DNA from: Opisthorchis felineus
Taxonomy: Eukaryota; Platyhelminthes; Trematoda; Opisthorchiida; Opisthorchiidae
Reading direction: 5' to 3'
NCBI GenBank assembly: GCA_004794785.1
Contig: SJOL01005566.1
Location: 252,388 to 316,387, forward strand
DNA: 64,000 bases
The translations under genes were made by a program, and so were the position numbers. Positions 25,301-34,020 of the stretch are shown here, in pieces; positions within the stretch are counted from its first letter, which is position 1, and each line of letters opens with the position of its first letter. A model generated the notes under the pieces. It was not told where the DNA came from, ran no database searches, and worked only from the letters and a program-made list of their open reading frames with translations.

Positions 25301-27168
25301 GATGTCACCGTCCCGTCGAACAGTGCAGAGACCCCCTAGTAAGGTTTTGCACTGAATCTCAGAATGCTCTTTAACCAGGTTAAACTTCAACCAGAAAGCC
25401 AACACCAAGAATGGATTAAAAGATTCATACACGTCAGATAGGTCACATGGAGATGAAAGATTGATTTTTATGGCAAGGTAATGATCTGTTACTTCTAACC
25501 AATTGCATTTCACACCGTCAGAGGTTGTCGGCATAACACACTTGTATTAAAGTGCGCCGATATCGCGCTAGCAGTGTCATTTTGAAAATTTTACAGAAAA
25601 AAGAGTTAGCTGGGTCTTGAGACATGGTAAAATATCCAAAGTGGCATTGCCGGCAGTGGAAGCGCCAATTATTCTCAGTCTCTGTCAGTCGACCGCAACA
25701 AAAAGAAAACAGTGCACTTCAAATAATTGTAATGGTGACATAAGGCTGACATTGCATGCTAAGCTTTTAAGCAGTTTGTTTTCGAACATTTTGCACACAA
25801 ATGGAGAACACCAGACGGTTTAGTTTGTTATTTCTGAGTTCAGTTGATTACATCATGGGTGAATGTTACAGTAACGCTAGGAAACACTAATCTGAAGCAC
25901 TCTGTTTGGTCCACGCCGCATTAGGCTGGTGGAGTGGTTTTTCCACGGGAGCAGTACGAGTTGGTCGAAAACGAAAGCGAGCGATTCGGCATTGTTCTGG
26001 ACTAGGTGGGCTAGTTGATTGCAAACACCCAGGTGAGAGGTCTGCAGAAGTCAAAAGTCAGGCTAGGGTACCAAGTCACTATCAGTCAATAGTGTTTGTT
26101 TTATGAGGAAATAGTACAATCAGGTGGTAGTTTTTCTTGATTGAATAACTGACTAGATAGAAGAAAATCACCAGAACTGTAAGTGTCATTTGGAAGCACC
26201 AGTAGTGGAACTGTGCCTGAACACAACCAGGCCAACCGGTGGTACACCAAGACGTGATACACTACTCATAGGGTTGCTGAAAACTCCTCGACAGCCCATG
26301 ACTGGTTCCGCCCTTCTTGTGGCTCATCAGGTAGGCGCAGCCCCCGAGTTTCCGTCAACCTTATGTTCTACTTGAAACCAAATTGCACGGAATTAGCGAA
26401 ATACACTCATTTGCAAACAAATTTGGTTTTGCAGGAAACTCACCTGGAACCCAGCTGAATTCTTCGTTTATGATGTTTTTAAGCAACTGTGCAGCACATT
26501 CAGTTGCTCATATGGTCATCCGCCTTATGGAGCCTAATAAGGTAGGCGTTGTAGGGTAGCTGGAGTGTCAAATAAGTTACCGGGCAATAAGCCACACACA
26601 GACCACAAGTACACCACATCCCACACAATTTTTGATGTATTTTTTGAGTAATTTTTTTGAGTGATTCCAAACGACCCACACTCAGAATTCCATGTAAAAT
26701 TTTAGCGTCAATGTCCAAAAGGTGGCGGGTTTCACGTAGGTCTTCATATGAAATTCGAGAAAATCGCACCTCTCTAACAATGATTTAATACGGAAAAGAT
26801 ATGGCTGGATCAAGAAACACAACTTTGGTTGGAATATTTATCATAAATCAACTTTTAGGTCAGCAGCTCTTCAATAGAGTTTTGACCCGTTACATATGCG
26901 TCATATGCGGAAAGTCATATCGAAACTTTTTGTCCCTCAATCTCCACAACAGGATTCGGATGCGCACACTCCCTTGAATGCTGACGCACTCACACCCACG
27001 CCTCCCCGTAGTTCCTCACAACTTCGACTTCATTCTCTGACAACAGATCGTGAGCGGGACATTTTGGATTTTGCCAAATCTAGGCTGAAAGAAAAGCCCA
27101 TGGATGAACCTGCACCGCCACCTTATCCCGGACATCATTCTCCACCGCCGTATCCATCGGAGTTTTGA
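10278..27168 (+). CDS. Shisa-like single-pass membrane protein with C-terminal PPPY motifs (4 exons)
   Basis: Joined exons 10278-10332, 19783-19948, 24628-24766 and 26878-27168 give a 216-residue open frame. Intron phases are 1, 2 and 0, and each agrees with the next exon. Residues 1-18 look like a signal peptide. The ectodomain has six cysteines (24, 44, 56/57, 67/68), a C..CP..CC..CC spacing as in Shisa domains, and two N-glycosylation sequons (N33, N50). A membrane span covers about 75-98, followed by RKCRKC, possibly palmitoylated. The tail is proline-rich with PPPY at 200-203 and 209-212, a ligand for WW domains such as those of NEDD4-family ubiquitin ligases. Vertebrate Shisa proteins act in the ER or endosomal system and trap or modulate receptors; the function in this animal is inferred only from family membership. 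Introns are 9.4, 4.7 and 2.1 kb, and the first holds RTE ends. Confidence 0.72.
10333..13699. other. Shisa-like gene intron 1, left part
   Basis: AT-rich intronic DNA with many stops in all frames. I see no transposon, RNA gene or conserved frame in it. Confidence 0.45.
13700..14480 (+). mobile_element. RTE-like retrotransposon 3' end (C-terminus of pol plus 3' tail)
   Basis: From about 13709 the frame reads [17 protein letters not shown], a stop, then [61 protein letters not shown], and ends CQFLSRLSE at 14321 followed by TGA. These are the conserved post-RT C-terminal blocks of RTE-like elements. The 164-codon stretch to 14323 is intact, the best-preserved of the RTE ends here. The tail holds TAGACACCTCGGAATGACTG, CAATAAGGCTTTCAAATAAA and GTTGAACACTGATG, shared with the ends at 5.7, 19, 58, 61 and 63.9 kb. 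It is 5'-truncated and lies in intron 1 of the shisa-like gene in the same orientation. Confidence 0.88.
14481..18735. other. Shisa-like gene intron 1, middle part
   Basis: No recognised gene. Open frames such as 14568-14849 (+) and 16377-15961 (-) have no family motif and overlap frames on the opposite strand. A tRNA-like head fragment lies at 17848-17884 and is listed separately. Confidence 0.4.
17848..17884 (-). repeat. Fragment of a tRNA-like SINE head
   Basis: The minus strand reads GGTGTGGGTGAGATGGCTCAGTTG, closely matching the first bases of the full SINE at 5209 (GAGATGGCTCAGTGG), including the A box. The B box and body do not follow, so this is a truncated copy or the head of a second tRNA-derived family. 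Confidence 0.45.
18736..18808 (+). repeat. Single arm of the inverted-repeat family also at 48705-48916
   Basis: The segment AACAGCTGTACAATGCTTCT plus its flanks matches, with several differences, the right arm at 48846-48916. Here there is only one arm, so it is a half-copy. Confidence 0.5.
18935..19170 (+). mobile_element. RTE-like 3' end, decayed
   Basis: It carries degenerate versions of the end of RTE pol (GACGCTGCAAGATCTGGCCG, then a TTCTATCCAG..GTCTGAACGA stretch) followed by the typical tail GGGTACCTCGGAATGGTTG and CTCCAAAATAAATCATACC. Only about 230 bp survives. It lies in intron 1 of the shisa-like gene, about 600 bp before exon 2. Confidence 0.72.
19783..19948 (+). CDS. Shisa-like gene, exon 2 (cysteine-rich ectodomain)
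   Basis: The acceptor cattctcag precedes GG TCT TAC, and the donor AG|GTATGT follows TGG. The exon carries all six ectodomain cysteines with the paired CC..CC arrangement (YCC and GYCC), and CP after the second cysteine. The sequons NGT and NRT are both here. This exon gives the strongest evidence for the family call. Confidence 0.8.
19949..24627. other. Shisa-like gene intron 2
   Basis: Intronic DNA with no recognised transposon or RNA gene. Frames of 60 to 105 codons on both strands show no motif. Confidence 0.45.
24628..24766 (+). CDS. Shisa-like gene, exon 3 (membrane span)
   Basis: The acceptor ccttcaacag leads into A ACC ATA GTT, completing an Arg codon with the AG left by exon 2. The exon encodes [20 protein letters not shown] and onward, a 24-residue hydrophobic helix, then the basic/cysteine stop-transfer RKCRKC and a proline- and arginine-rich stretch. 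The donor is GCA|GTAAGT at 24767, phase 0. Confidence 0.78.
26200..26460 (+). repeat. Dispersed repeat, copy A (partners at 30.77, 38.89 and 39.2 kb)
   Basis: About 250 bp beginning ATACACTACTCATAGGGTTG and ending CTGGAACCCAGCTGAATTC matches 38900-39115 nearly throughout, with about one difference per ten bases. Landmarks are CATCAGGTAGGCGCAG, CCCCGAGTTTCCGT, TACTTGAAACCAAATT and AATTTGGTTTTGC. It has no coding motif I recognise and lies in the last intron of the shisa-like gene. Confidence 0.75.
26878..27168 (+). CDS. Shisa-like gene, exon 4 (cytoplasmic tail, stop codon)
   Basis: After the acceptor cttcaatag the frame runs AGT TTT GAC and stays open for 96 codons to TGA at 27166-27168. It is rich in Pro, Ser and Thr, then charged ([17 protein letters not shown]), and ends in two PPPYP repeats eight residues apart. 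I chose this acceptor because the two AGs just upstream put the PPPY frame out of phase with exon 3. Confidence 0.75.
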   Translation, partial: SFDPLHMRHMRKVISKLFVPQSPQQDSDAHTPLNADALTPTPPRSSSQLRLHSLTTDRERDILDFAKSRLKEKPMDEPAPPPYPGHHSPPPYPSEF

Positions 27169-27950
27169 TCAATACGTATGTGTTGTAAGTTTTCGTAAGA
27201 TACGAATCGCATTGTTCATTTCGACCATTATGAAGGATTCAGAACACAATCACTATGGGTTAATAATCTTGCAGCTATTCAGACTGAGAATCCTGCTTAC
27301 TATCGTGCACACTGATGTGATCCGATGATCAACAGTATGGAGCTCCTAACAGAAGGGTCACATGACCGATCCGCCCAAGCCCACCGAGCTAACCACGATA
27401 AGGTCAAATGGCCGAGGATCCCACATATCCGACTATACCTGCACCATAAGCATCCAAGAAACTTCCAGGGTCCTGTTTAAGCACTCATACCGTCCTCCGT
27501 GAAGACTGACCGCCACACAGATAAAAGTCTGACCATCCACCAGTTGTCAGACCTTCGGAATAAACGGGTAATTCGTCGAAAGAAGGAGCACACCTTATAT
27601 TTATCAACGTATTAGCCAGGCTTATTAAGAAATGGTCCTATAGTGAACCTCGATACAAATAGAAGTTCGGTTTAAACTCACTACGGCAAAAGTATTTTGA
27701 TCGGCCATTCATGTTTCTTATTAATTTAGTTCTGAGACCAACTCTTTCAATGAATACGGTAATATTAATGAGACTCCGGTGACCTCAGTCGGACTGTAGA
27801 CAAATGTAAACTTATCCAGTGGTTATGAACGTTAACATCCGTTGGTTAGCTTCTAAACCTGGCAGTGGCATAGAAAAAGAAAGCGATAGACCAACACGCG
27901 TTTTAAGCTATTCACCTCTGGTTGTTATAGTTCTTATATAGGATTAAACG
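27169..27950. other. 3' flank of the shisa-like gene, unassigned
   Basis: No gene seen. An AATAAA occurs near 27560 and could serve as a polyadenylation signal about 390 bp after the stop, but nothing else supports it. Confidence 0.35.
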
Positions 27951-27959
27951 TGATCAAAG

Positions 27960-29800
27960 CGAATCACCTATCGTAAGGAAGGTCATCATCGTCACCTTCT
28001 TTATCCTCAGCATCATCAAAGACAGAAATATCAATGCTGACATTGGTGTCCTGCTGTCGTACAAATACAAATTTTATTCAATTATATTTAAAGCCTCAAA
28101 GTAAAAAAGAAAGGCGTGTCTGAAAAGAAACTGACAGTACAAACGTCACTGACATCCATTAGACACCACATTTGGCAAAGTCCCTAACCGAACACGAGAA
28201 GGGTAACAGGGAATTTGTCCTGTGTGCCACATCAGTGACATTCAAACTCTGCAGTCTTTTTCACACCCTTCTGCTGTCCAGTTTGCAGTTTTCGCCATGT
28301 TGAAGGGGGCAAGTGCACCATAAGAGTCTCGGTAGACGCACGCACAGTACTTGGCCGATCCACCGCAACTAATGGTGCTGGATGCTTTCCGCGACCGAAG
28401 TACTTGCTACACTACCAAATCCAAGTTTCTGACTTGACCGTTGCGAATTCGTCGATACCGTCCGATACCAGCAGCGCTTTTGAGACACTGGTGGTCAGAA
28501 ACCTGAGGACGCCTTCAATCAAATGCCTGCACAGGCCGTCTCGCAACCATATTACAACATATACAACAACCAAACCAATATTGTGGCTTAGTGCACATGA
28601 CCCCTTAGAGTCAGTGCTTACTTTTAAACGTCAGGGACAAAGTAAATGGGCAAACATGATTCCAGCCTTCGAGATTCAGGCACTAATTTCGTCTGACTCC
28701 CCATCGCCGGTGCTAACACAAGTACCAAGTTATGTAAAATTCTACACAAACTCCGGGGTATGCAGTAAGGTGGGGTGGTGGTGGTCAGTTTGTCCAACAG
28801 GGCTTGTGCTTTGTCTTCGTCTTCAAAGATGAGGGCGATATAGTTTGTGTACTCCAGGTCAACAAGGTTCACAGCAGCAACGATTTGAATACCGGGGTTT
28901 TAAAAAACTTCCAGCGTTTGCCTGATTAGTCCATCGACGAGGAATTTAAACAAGAACAGAGAGAGTGGACATCCTTGCCGGGCACCTGTTTTTGTACGGA
29001 GATCTTTAGAAAAACCCCAATGCACTCCTACGCCCAGAAGTAGGTCAGTGTATGAACCCGTGTATGCTCACAAGATCCTGGGGAATCTCCTGTTGAACGT
29101 GCTTATTTAAAGACACTGACGGACCAGAAGAATCGAATGCACACTTGAAGTCAAGAAACTCCAAGAGTGTGGGTCGTCCGCACATATAGCTTTGCTTTGG
29201 CACCTGAGAGGGTGTTAAGACATGGTCGATGAGGTCTCTATCTTTCCAAAATCTCGCTTGATGTTTATGGGCCTGGGTTTCGCGTGCCGCCGTAAGACGG
29301 CGGAGAATCAATCACGCCAGAAGCTTTGTCACAACGGGAGTCAAACTGATACCCACTCGGTTACTACACTACCTGAAAATAACCCTTTAAAATATGGTTC
29401 TATTATTGACTTACCCTGGTTGTCTGGACGGGCTGTTTCTCTCCGATAGACGCAAATAGGCTAGACAGGCACTGGCTGAGTAACTCACTACCGTCCTTGA
29501 ACAGAGTAAGCTGAAGGTCGCGTGAGCCAGGAACACAATGACGCTTGATTAGAGATATACATTAGAACACAGTTGAGGCTGAACGGGGCCCCAACTTCAC
29601 AGTCCACCTTTCTGTTGAAGACCGGCAGTCCGGATTGGAGGTAGCAGGTGGCCAACTAAATTGTTGTTCGAAGTACTGTGCCCAAAGTTTCAAATGTTCT
29701 TCACTGCTGTATATCAGGGAGCCATTGTGGTCCGTGATCGCTTTACTGATAAGCCAGTCGAACGAATCAAGCAGAACAACCTGTGGATATTTCAAAAGTT
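27960..29800 (-). mobile_element. RTE-like retrotransposon relic with reverse transcriptase domain
   Basis: On the minus strand: ITDHNGSLIYSSEEHLKLWA and YFEQQFSWPPAT (about 29740-29640), the linker before RT; a degenerate FKDGSELLSQCLS..FASIGEK (about 29520-29440); then RDLIDHVLTPSQ and FLDFKCAFDS (about 29235-29120). Further on is NLVDLEYTNYIALIFEDEDKAQ (about 28870-28805). The catalytic YADD box has become YTNY, so both catalytic aspartates are lost. The lower end (about 28080-27960) matches the RTE 3' tail (rich in GATGATG, with a TGT..CATTGATATT-like end). Stops and frameshifts are common. It is dead but nearly covers RT to the 3' end. Confidence 0.75.
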
Positions 29801-30924
29801 TTTACTACTTCCATATCTTTAGTCTTTCGGATCCACCAAACATTCCAGCCTGCGCGGACGCTCAGAGTTTTACCTGGCATCAGATGATGCGCCGAGTTGG
29901 GTTCTGACTGCGACCAGAAGGCTTTTCAGCAAAGGCTGTCCTCACTTATGTATCAAAGTCTCAGTTAAAAATCCCCAAATCTCGTCGAACTACCATTATG
30001 CTGATACACTAGTTTGATTTCGGGGTCTATGTGCATCTCGATGGCCATGTGGTGTGTGCGTGCTTCGCGTAGGCTTGAAAAGTGCTATGAAAAGCAGCAA
30101 TGGACAGGTGCGTCATCGGAGTCCACGTGTATGTCCCAGAAGAAGCAACAGGCAAAGATCGACCTTCACCACCGGTAACTGATGGCAATGTGGTCTAGTT
30201 AGGTTTGAGACTGGTTTGTTGGTGAGCACCAAAGTGTCAAACAAATGCAACCACCCCGCAGCGCTAAGCCTATCTACGTGAGCTTACTTATCACGTTGTA
30301 AAAGAACACCCAGAGCGTCTTGGAAAATATTTTTGAAATAGTCGGAGCTACAGTCCATCGAGGCTTAAGCGGTTAAAATAAACAGAGGACGATTGGGATT
30401 TGTTTCTCGAGAATCTTTCATAGGCGCTGCCAAACGAACCGCGGAGAGGCAACTATAAGAGGATATCCAATCAATTATAGACGCCTTCGCTCGATGAATC
30501 TATGCAGTACGCACCACAGCATATCCAGCTGCAGCAGCCTCCGCATCACCAGAGTTGCGTATAGAGAAACGGGAAGTAGGGGGACGGTCGATTCAATTAC
30601 AGTACTTGCGTCCTGGAGTGTTTTTTCTGATAGCCAGGACAGATCAATACAGAAGGAATCCAGTCTACAAGTGGGACCCACTTGTTGTACTGCTTGCTTT
30701 AGTATGCAAGCATATAGATAGTTTCGGGGCTTGAAACTAGAGTTTGAGGCAACTATTCATAAGGTTGCTGAAAACTCTCCGACAGGCGCACAAAAGACTC
30801 AGTGAGTTGTAAGGCGTTTCCGCAGAACTCCTCTGCTGTAAGTGATTTCCTTATTTTAAACCAAGCGCCTATGTGAATGAGAATAAAAACATCAGACGTT
30901 ATATCGAAGATTTCCCTCCGTAGT
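29801..30924. other. Unassigned DNA between RTE and Gypsy relics
   Basis: No gene recognised. A short fragment of the dispersed repeat family (TTCATAAGGTTGCTGAAAAC) lies at about 30758-30790. Other frames here overlap on both strands and have no motif. Confidence 0.45.
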
Positions 30925-31172
30925 TGTTATATCTGACTGCCGTCCCAGCTCCAGCGCCTAGTGCCGGAAAAAAGTCTCGCCGACAAGGAACACAACAACT
31001 TTATTGCGGACGAGCGAGTGAGTGCGAAAAGTGCAGAGGCCTCGCGCTATATTTTGAAGAGCTCTGTCAGACCTTGATCCAAGGCTGTCTGATAGGCGTT
31101 TAGTGGAGTTTGATGGTCTCAGTAGGTTTCGGGTATTCTGGGATAATCTCCAAGAATCTGACCTTCCTGACA
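30925..31172 (-). repeat. 3' LTR of the Gypsy relic, apparently full length (248 bp)
   Basis: On the minus strand it begins TGTCAGGAAGG immediately after the purine tract and ends TATAACA, giving the TG..CA borders expected of an LTR. Bases 30925-31040 match 33156-33255 with small indels, so that region is the other LTR. Confidence 0.7.
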
Positions 31173-31184
31173 TTTCTCCCTTTT
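31173..31184 (-). other. Polypurine tract of the Gypsy relic
   Basis: The minus strand reads AAAAGGGAGAAA directly next to the TG of the 3' LTR. This position and composition fit the plus-strand priming site of an LTR retrotransposon. Confidence 0.6.
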
Positions 31185-31195
31185 GGCCACTCAAC

Positions 31196-32050
31196 CTAAG
31201 ATCGTCGGCGAGGACCAAGTTGTAAAGCTTCCACCAGTTTTCTAGCGCGACCGGTACGGCGTATCGGTTGCAGCAATGGATTCGTCTTGGGAGGTACATG
31301 TGAGGCAGTGGCTATTGGTGCTGGTCTTGGGAGATAAGAGGTTTCAAGCAGCAGGTTGAGGTCTAGTAAACGTTCTTCCGCTTTTGGGATAGGGCACTCA
31401 GTCGGCCGTAGCTGATTGACATGCCGTTTCCATATCAACGATCCGACCCGGACACTATAAATCACCTTACCGATTCTTTTGAGAGCGACTCCGACAGTCC
31501 AGTTTCGGTGCCCAGGGCGACAGTCCCTCACAAGCACACGGTTCCCAGACCGGAACGTTGGTTTTCCTCCCATTGGTGAATGAAAACACGTAAATATTGG
31601 CAGGATAGCGTCGTTGGTAAGTCACAACCGTCTGTTTATCATAACCCCTGCTGGAGAGCGACCGTCCGGAGAGTGTGGATTAGGAGTTGCTCTATAATTC
31701 AGCAGGAACGTATCAAAGACTTCTGCCGTGTTCCCTTCCACTTCTGCTTTTGTCAACGCGCGTTTAAATGTCTACGAGCCGTTCAGCTTAACCGTTGGGT
31801 TGGGGATGGAATGGTGGGGAAGTAACGTGTGTGATGTCGTGTCTCCGAACGCTGTGACACAATGGTTTCCGGAATAGCTTCCGAATATTGAAAACGAATA
31901 CCGCAGTTTAGTGATGGTTGCCATCGTTGTTGTCTCAGACATAAGAAGGACTTCGGACTACTTACTGAATGCACCGACAAAGTTAAGTGGTCCGGCAAAA
32001 TCCACATGGTTTTTCTGGCTGTGGCCAGCTGGATTGGTGGTACTCCATTA
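31196..32050 (-). pseudogene. Gypsy integrase C-terminal half, broken
   Basis: The minus strand carries a degenerate catalytic-core remnant (SPKSFLCLR..RWQPSL, then HPQSNG-like PTIPSPTQRL) and FKRALTKAEVEGNTAEVF..LLNYRATPNPHSPDG near 31760-31650. After a frame change an intact 125-codon frame (31573-31196) starts with a GPY/F-type module (FRSGNRVLVRDCRPGHRNW, VYSVRVGS-like, IWKRHVNQLRP). It ends in an Arg-rich tail. Stops separate the parts. Confidence 0.75.
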
Positions 32051-32249
32051 CCTTTTGTAGTAACGCCGGCATTTTTGGTGGCATCGTGGACAGTGTCAAA
32101 AGTTGCGGGTAGTTAGTTCACGGTCTCCAACACCACAGTACGGACTTCCCATTCGACGGCAACGGTCACTTTAGACCGTGGTTCTAACTGCTTTCGTCTG
32201 CTTCATGGCCTTTGGGTTTAGCTGCGTCTTCGATTAGCTTTTCGTGTCC

Positions 32250-33000
32250 GGCACTGGCTTTCCTTGTGCCCGCGTCGATTGCACACAGAACATTTGTACA
32301 TTTCACAGAGGCACAATCGGACAAAATGTCATTCACCGAATTGCCTGCATGCCGACGGGGTTTCTTCTGCTTTCGAATTTGCCGTCACGGGAGGTTGCCT
32401 CTAAGTCGTCTTGCCAATATTGAAAGCAGAGTTAGACAATGGTCTCTCCAACATGACCGTGTCGTGTTTGAGATTCAAGAGGCTCTGGCACTCGTGAGTA
32501 ATGGACTGCAGCGTTACCCCGGGAGATTGTTCAATCTCGTTCAATAGCCTCGCTCTGATATCACTCTCTGAATGCGAATGAAGTCCACACATAAAATTAA
32601 GACACTTTAACTGGTCTCTCGTCATGGCAGATAAATTGAAGTGCTCACATTCAAGATTAGCTCTACCAGCATTAGTGATATAGTCTTCAGATTCCTTTTT
32701 CGCTAGTTTCATACATTGATAGCGAATATTAAACAAAGACGAACGCTCACCGAAAATTGTTGAGAGTTGCTGCACGGTTTTGTCAAAACTGAGATCTCGC
32801 GTGTTCTTCGGCTGAAGGAAGTTGGAATACTGTGTGTGTTCCTTTGTACCAGGCTTTCTGGGTGATAAGTGCACTCTCCAGGCATCATCTTTGTGCTTCT
32901 GTTCGACTGTGAAAATATCTACGTAACGTCTGAACCACGAATCGAAGGTTAGACCAGCATCAGGATCATAGTGGCGTTGTTGTTGGCGATCGAGTCGACT
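32250..33000 (-). pseudogene. Gypsy gag relic
   Basis: The frame 32874-32401 (157 codons) includes FLQPKNTRDLSFDKTVQQLS, IFGERSSLFNIRYQCMKL, YITNAGRANLECEHFNLSAM and LLNEIEQSPGVTLQSITHEC. These are the usual blocks of a Gypsy gag capsid domain in this group. The N-terminal part (FDSWFRRYVDIFT-like, about 32960-32900) is in the same frame family upstream. I could not see an intact zinc knuckle downstream. Confidence 0.75.
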
Positions 33001-33149
33001 GGAGCGGAATTTGGTGGTTGAATTTTGTGTTGCTGCGTCAAAGTTTCCACCAAACGCAATTACACCGCTTCAAACTGGTTTTTCGTTGCAGCAGAATTTC
33101 CCTCAACGCTTCAGCAGTTATTGTCATGGTTCCGTGAGCTCTGGCGTCG

Positions 33150-33255
33150 CCAATTTGTTATACTGACTGTTGTCCCCGCTCCAGCGCCTAGTGCCAGAAA
33201 AGACTCGCGGACAAGGAGCACAACTTTTTGCGAACAAGCGGATGAGTGCGAAAGG
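33150..33255 (-). repeat. 5' LTR remnant and primer-binding site of the Gypsy relic
   Basis: Bases 33156-33255 match the inner part of the 3' LTR. The LTR ends CA on the minus strand at 33156, and four bases further in is TGGCGACGCCAGAGC (from 33152 downward), a TGG-initiated primer-binding site. The outer part of this LTR is missing where RTE sequence begins. Confidence 0.6.
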
Positions 33256-34020
33256 TACAACAACTGGTTTGAATGGAATATCTACCCCAAACTGACGTCA
33301 GCCACAGAAATACAGCTTGAGATATCGTTCTTCCAACGTTACAGGAAGCCCGGCTCTGATGATCTGTACACCCGCATTCTTCAACGTGGGTGATGGGATC
33401 GTGGTAAACAGCCTGACGACCTTAATGCGGAAGATCTGGCATGAAAACACCAGTGGAATGGAACATCTCAACATTGATCTCGATCCTCAAAAAAGACAAA
33501 AGGATGTTATGCAAAAACATCATGGCATCATCCTTGCAGCCGCATAATCCGAGGTGATCTCGGGCATTATTTCACGCAGCTTGATCGATTATTAGGAAGA
33601 ACAAACTTGTGAGACCTAGGCTGGGTTTCTCCCTGGCCGAGGATATATCGGCCATATCTTTACCTTGAGACAAATCCTTGAGTAGCGCCAGTCTTTCAAA
33701 CGTCCAACGATGATCGTTTCACTTAAGGCTGCTTTTGAATCTTATGGAGGATTGTACGCGACCTCCTGCGGGCGCGTACGCGTATACAACAAACTTTCGC
33801 CTGAGTTCACCAAGTCCGGAGGTATAAAATATGCCTACCTTCCGTGACCTTTCCTCTTCAACTTTGTTATGACGTGCTGCTTTGAATTCCTCTGGCCGGC
33901 TCTAAAACCTCGGGGATCGCAATAATTTCAGAGCGTCCGATCACAGACATTGAGTACGTAGACGATACTGCCTTTCTTGGTTGGTCCTTATAATTGTTGA
34001 CATGATAGGCAGTGTATGAC
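33256..34020 (+). mobile_element. RTE-like reverse transcriptase fragment with intact YVDD box
   Basis: On the plus strand: GSDDLYTRILQRG (near 33350), KIWHENTSGMEHLNI (near 33435), KTSWHHPCSRI-like sequence corresponding to NHRGISL (near 33520), RTRIQQTF/RVRVYNKLSPEFTKSGG (near 33775-33825), then ITDIEYVDDTAFLG. The YVDD catalytic box is at 33955-33966. Many frameshifts. It abuts the truncated Gypsy LTR and runs opposite to that element. Confidence 0.75.

Larger units (their letters stand above)
30925..33255 (-). mobile_element. Ty3/Gypsy LTR retrotransposon relic with internal deletion
   Basis: On the minus strand the order is: truncated 5' LTR (33255-33156), primer-binding-site-like TGG at 33152, gag (about 33000-32250), a short gap, integrase (about 32050-31196), polypurine tract (31184-31173) and 3' LTR (31172-30925). 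Protease, reverse transcriptase and RNase H are absent: only about 200-300 bp separate gag from integrase where more than 2 kb is expected. Both LTRs share CTCCAGCGCCTAGTGCC and end TATAACA on the minus strand. The gag and pol C-terminal sequences look like the CsRn1/Gulliver-type Gypsy elements of flukes, but that lineage call is from memory and only probable. Confidence 0.8.

Noticed and set aside
26865..26980. A shifted frame of shisa-like exon 4 reads [20 protein letters not shown], like a C2H2 zinc finger.
   Set aside because: The last histidine is missing, the frame stops soon after, and the PPPY frame matches exon 3 in phase. Most likely coincidence.
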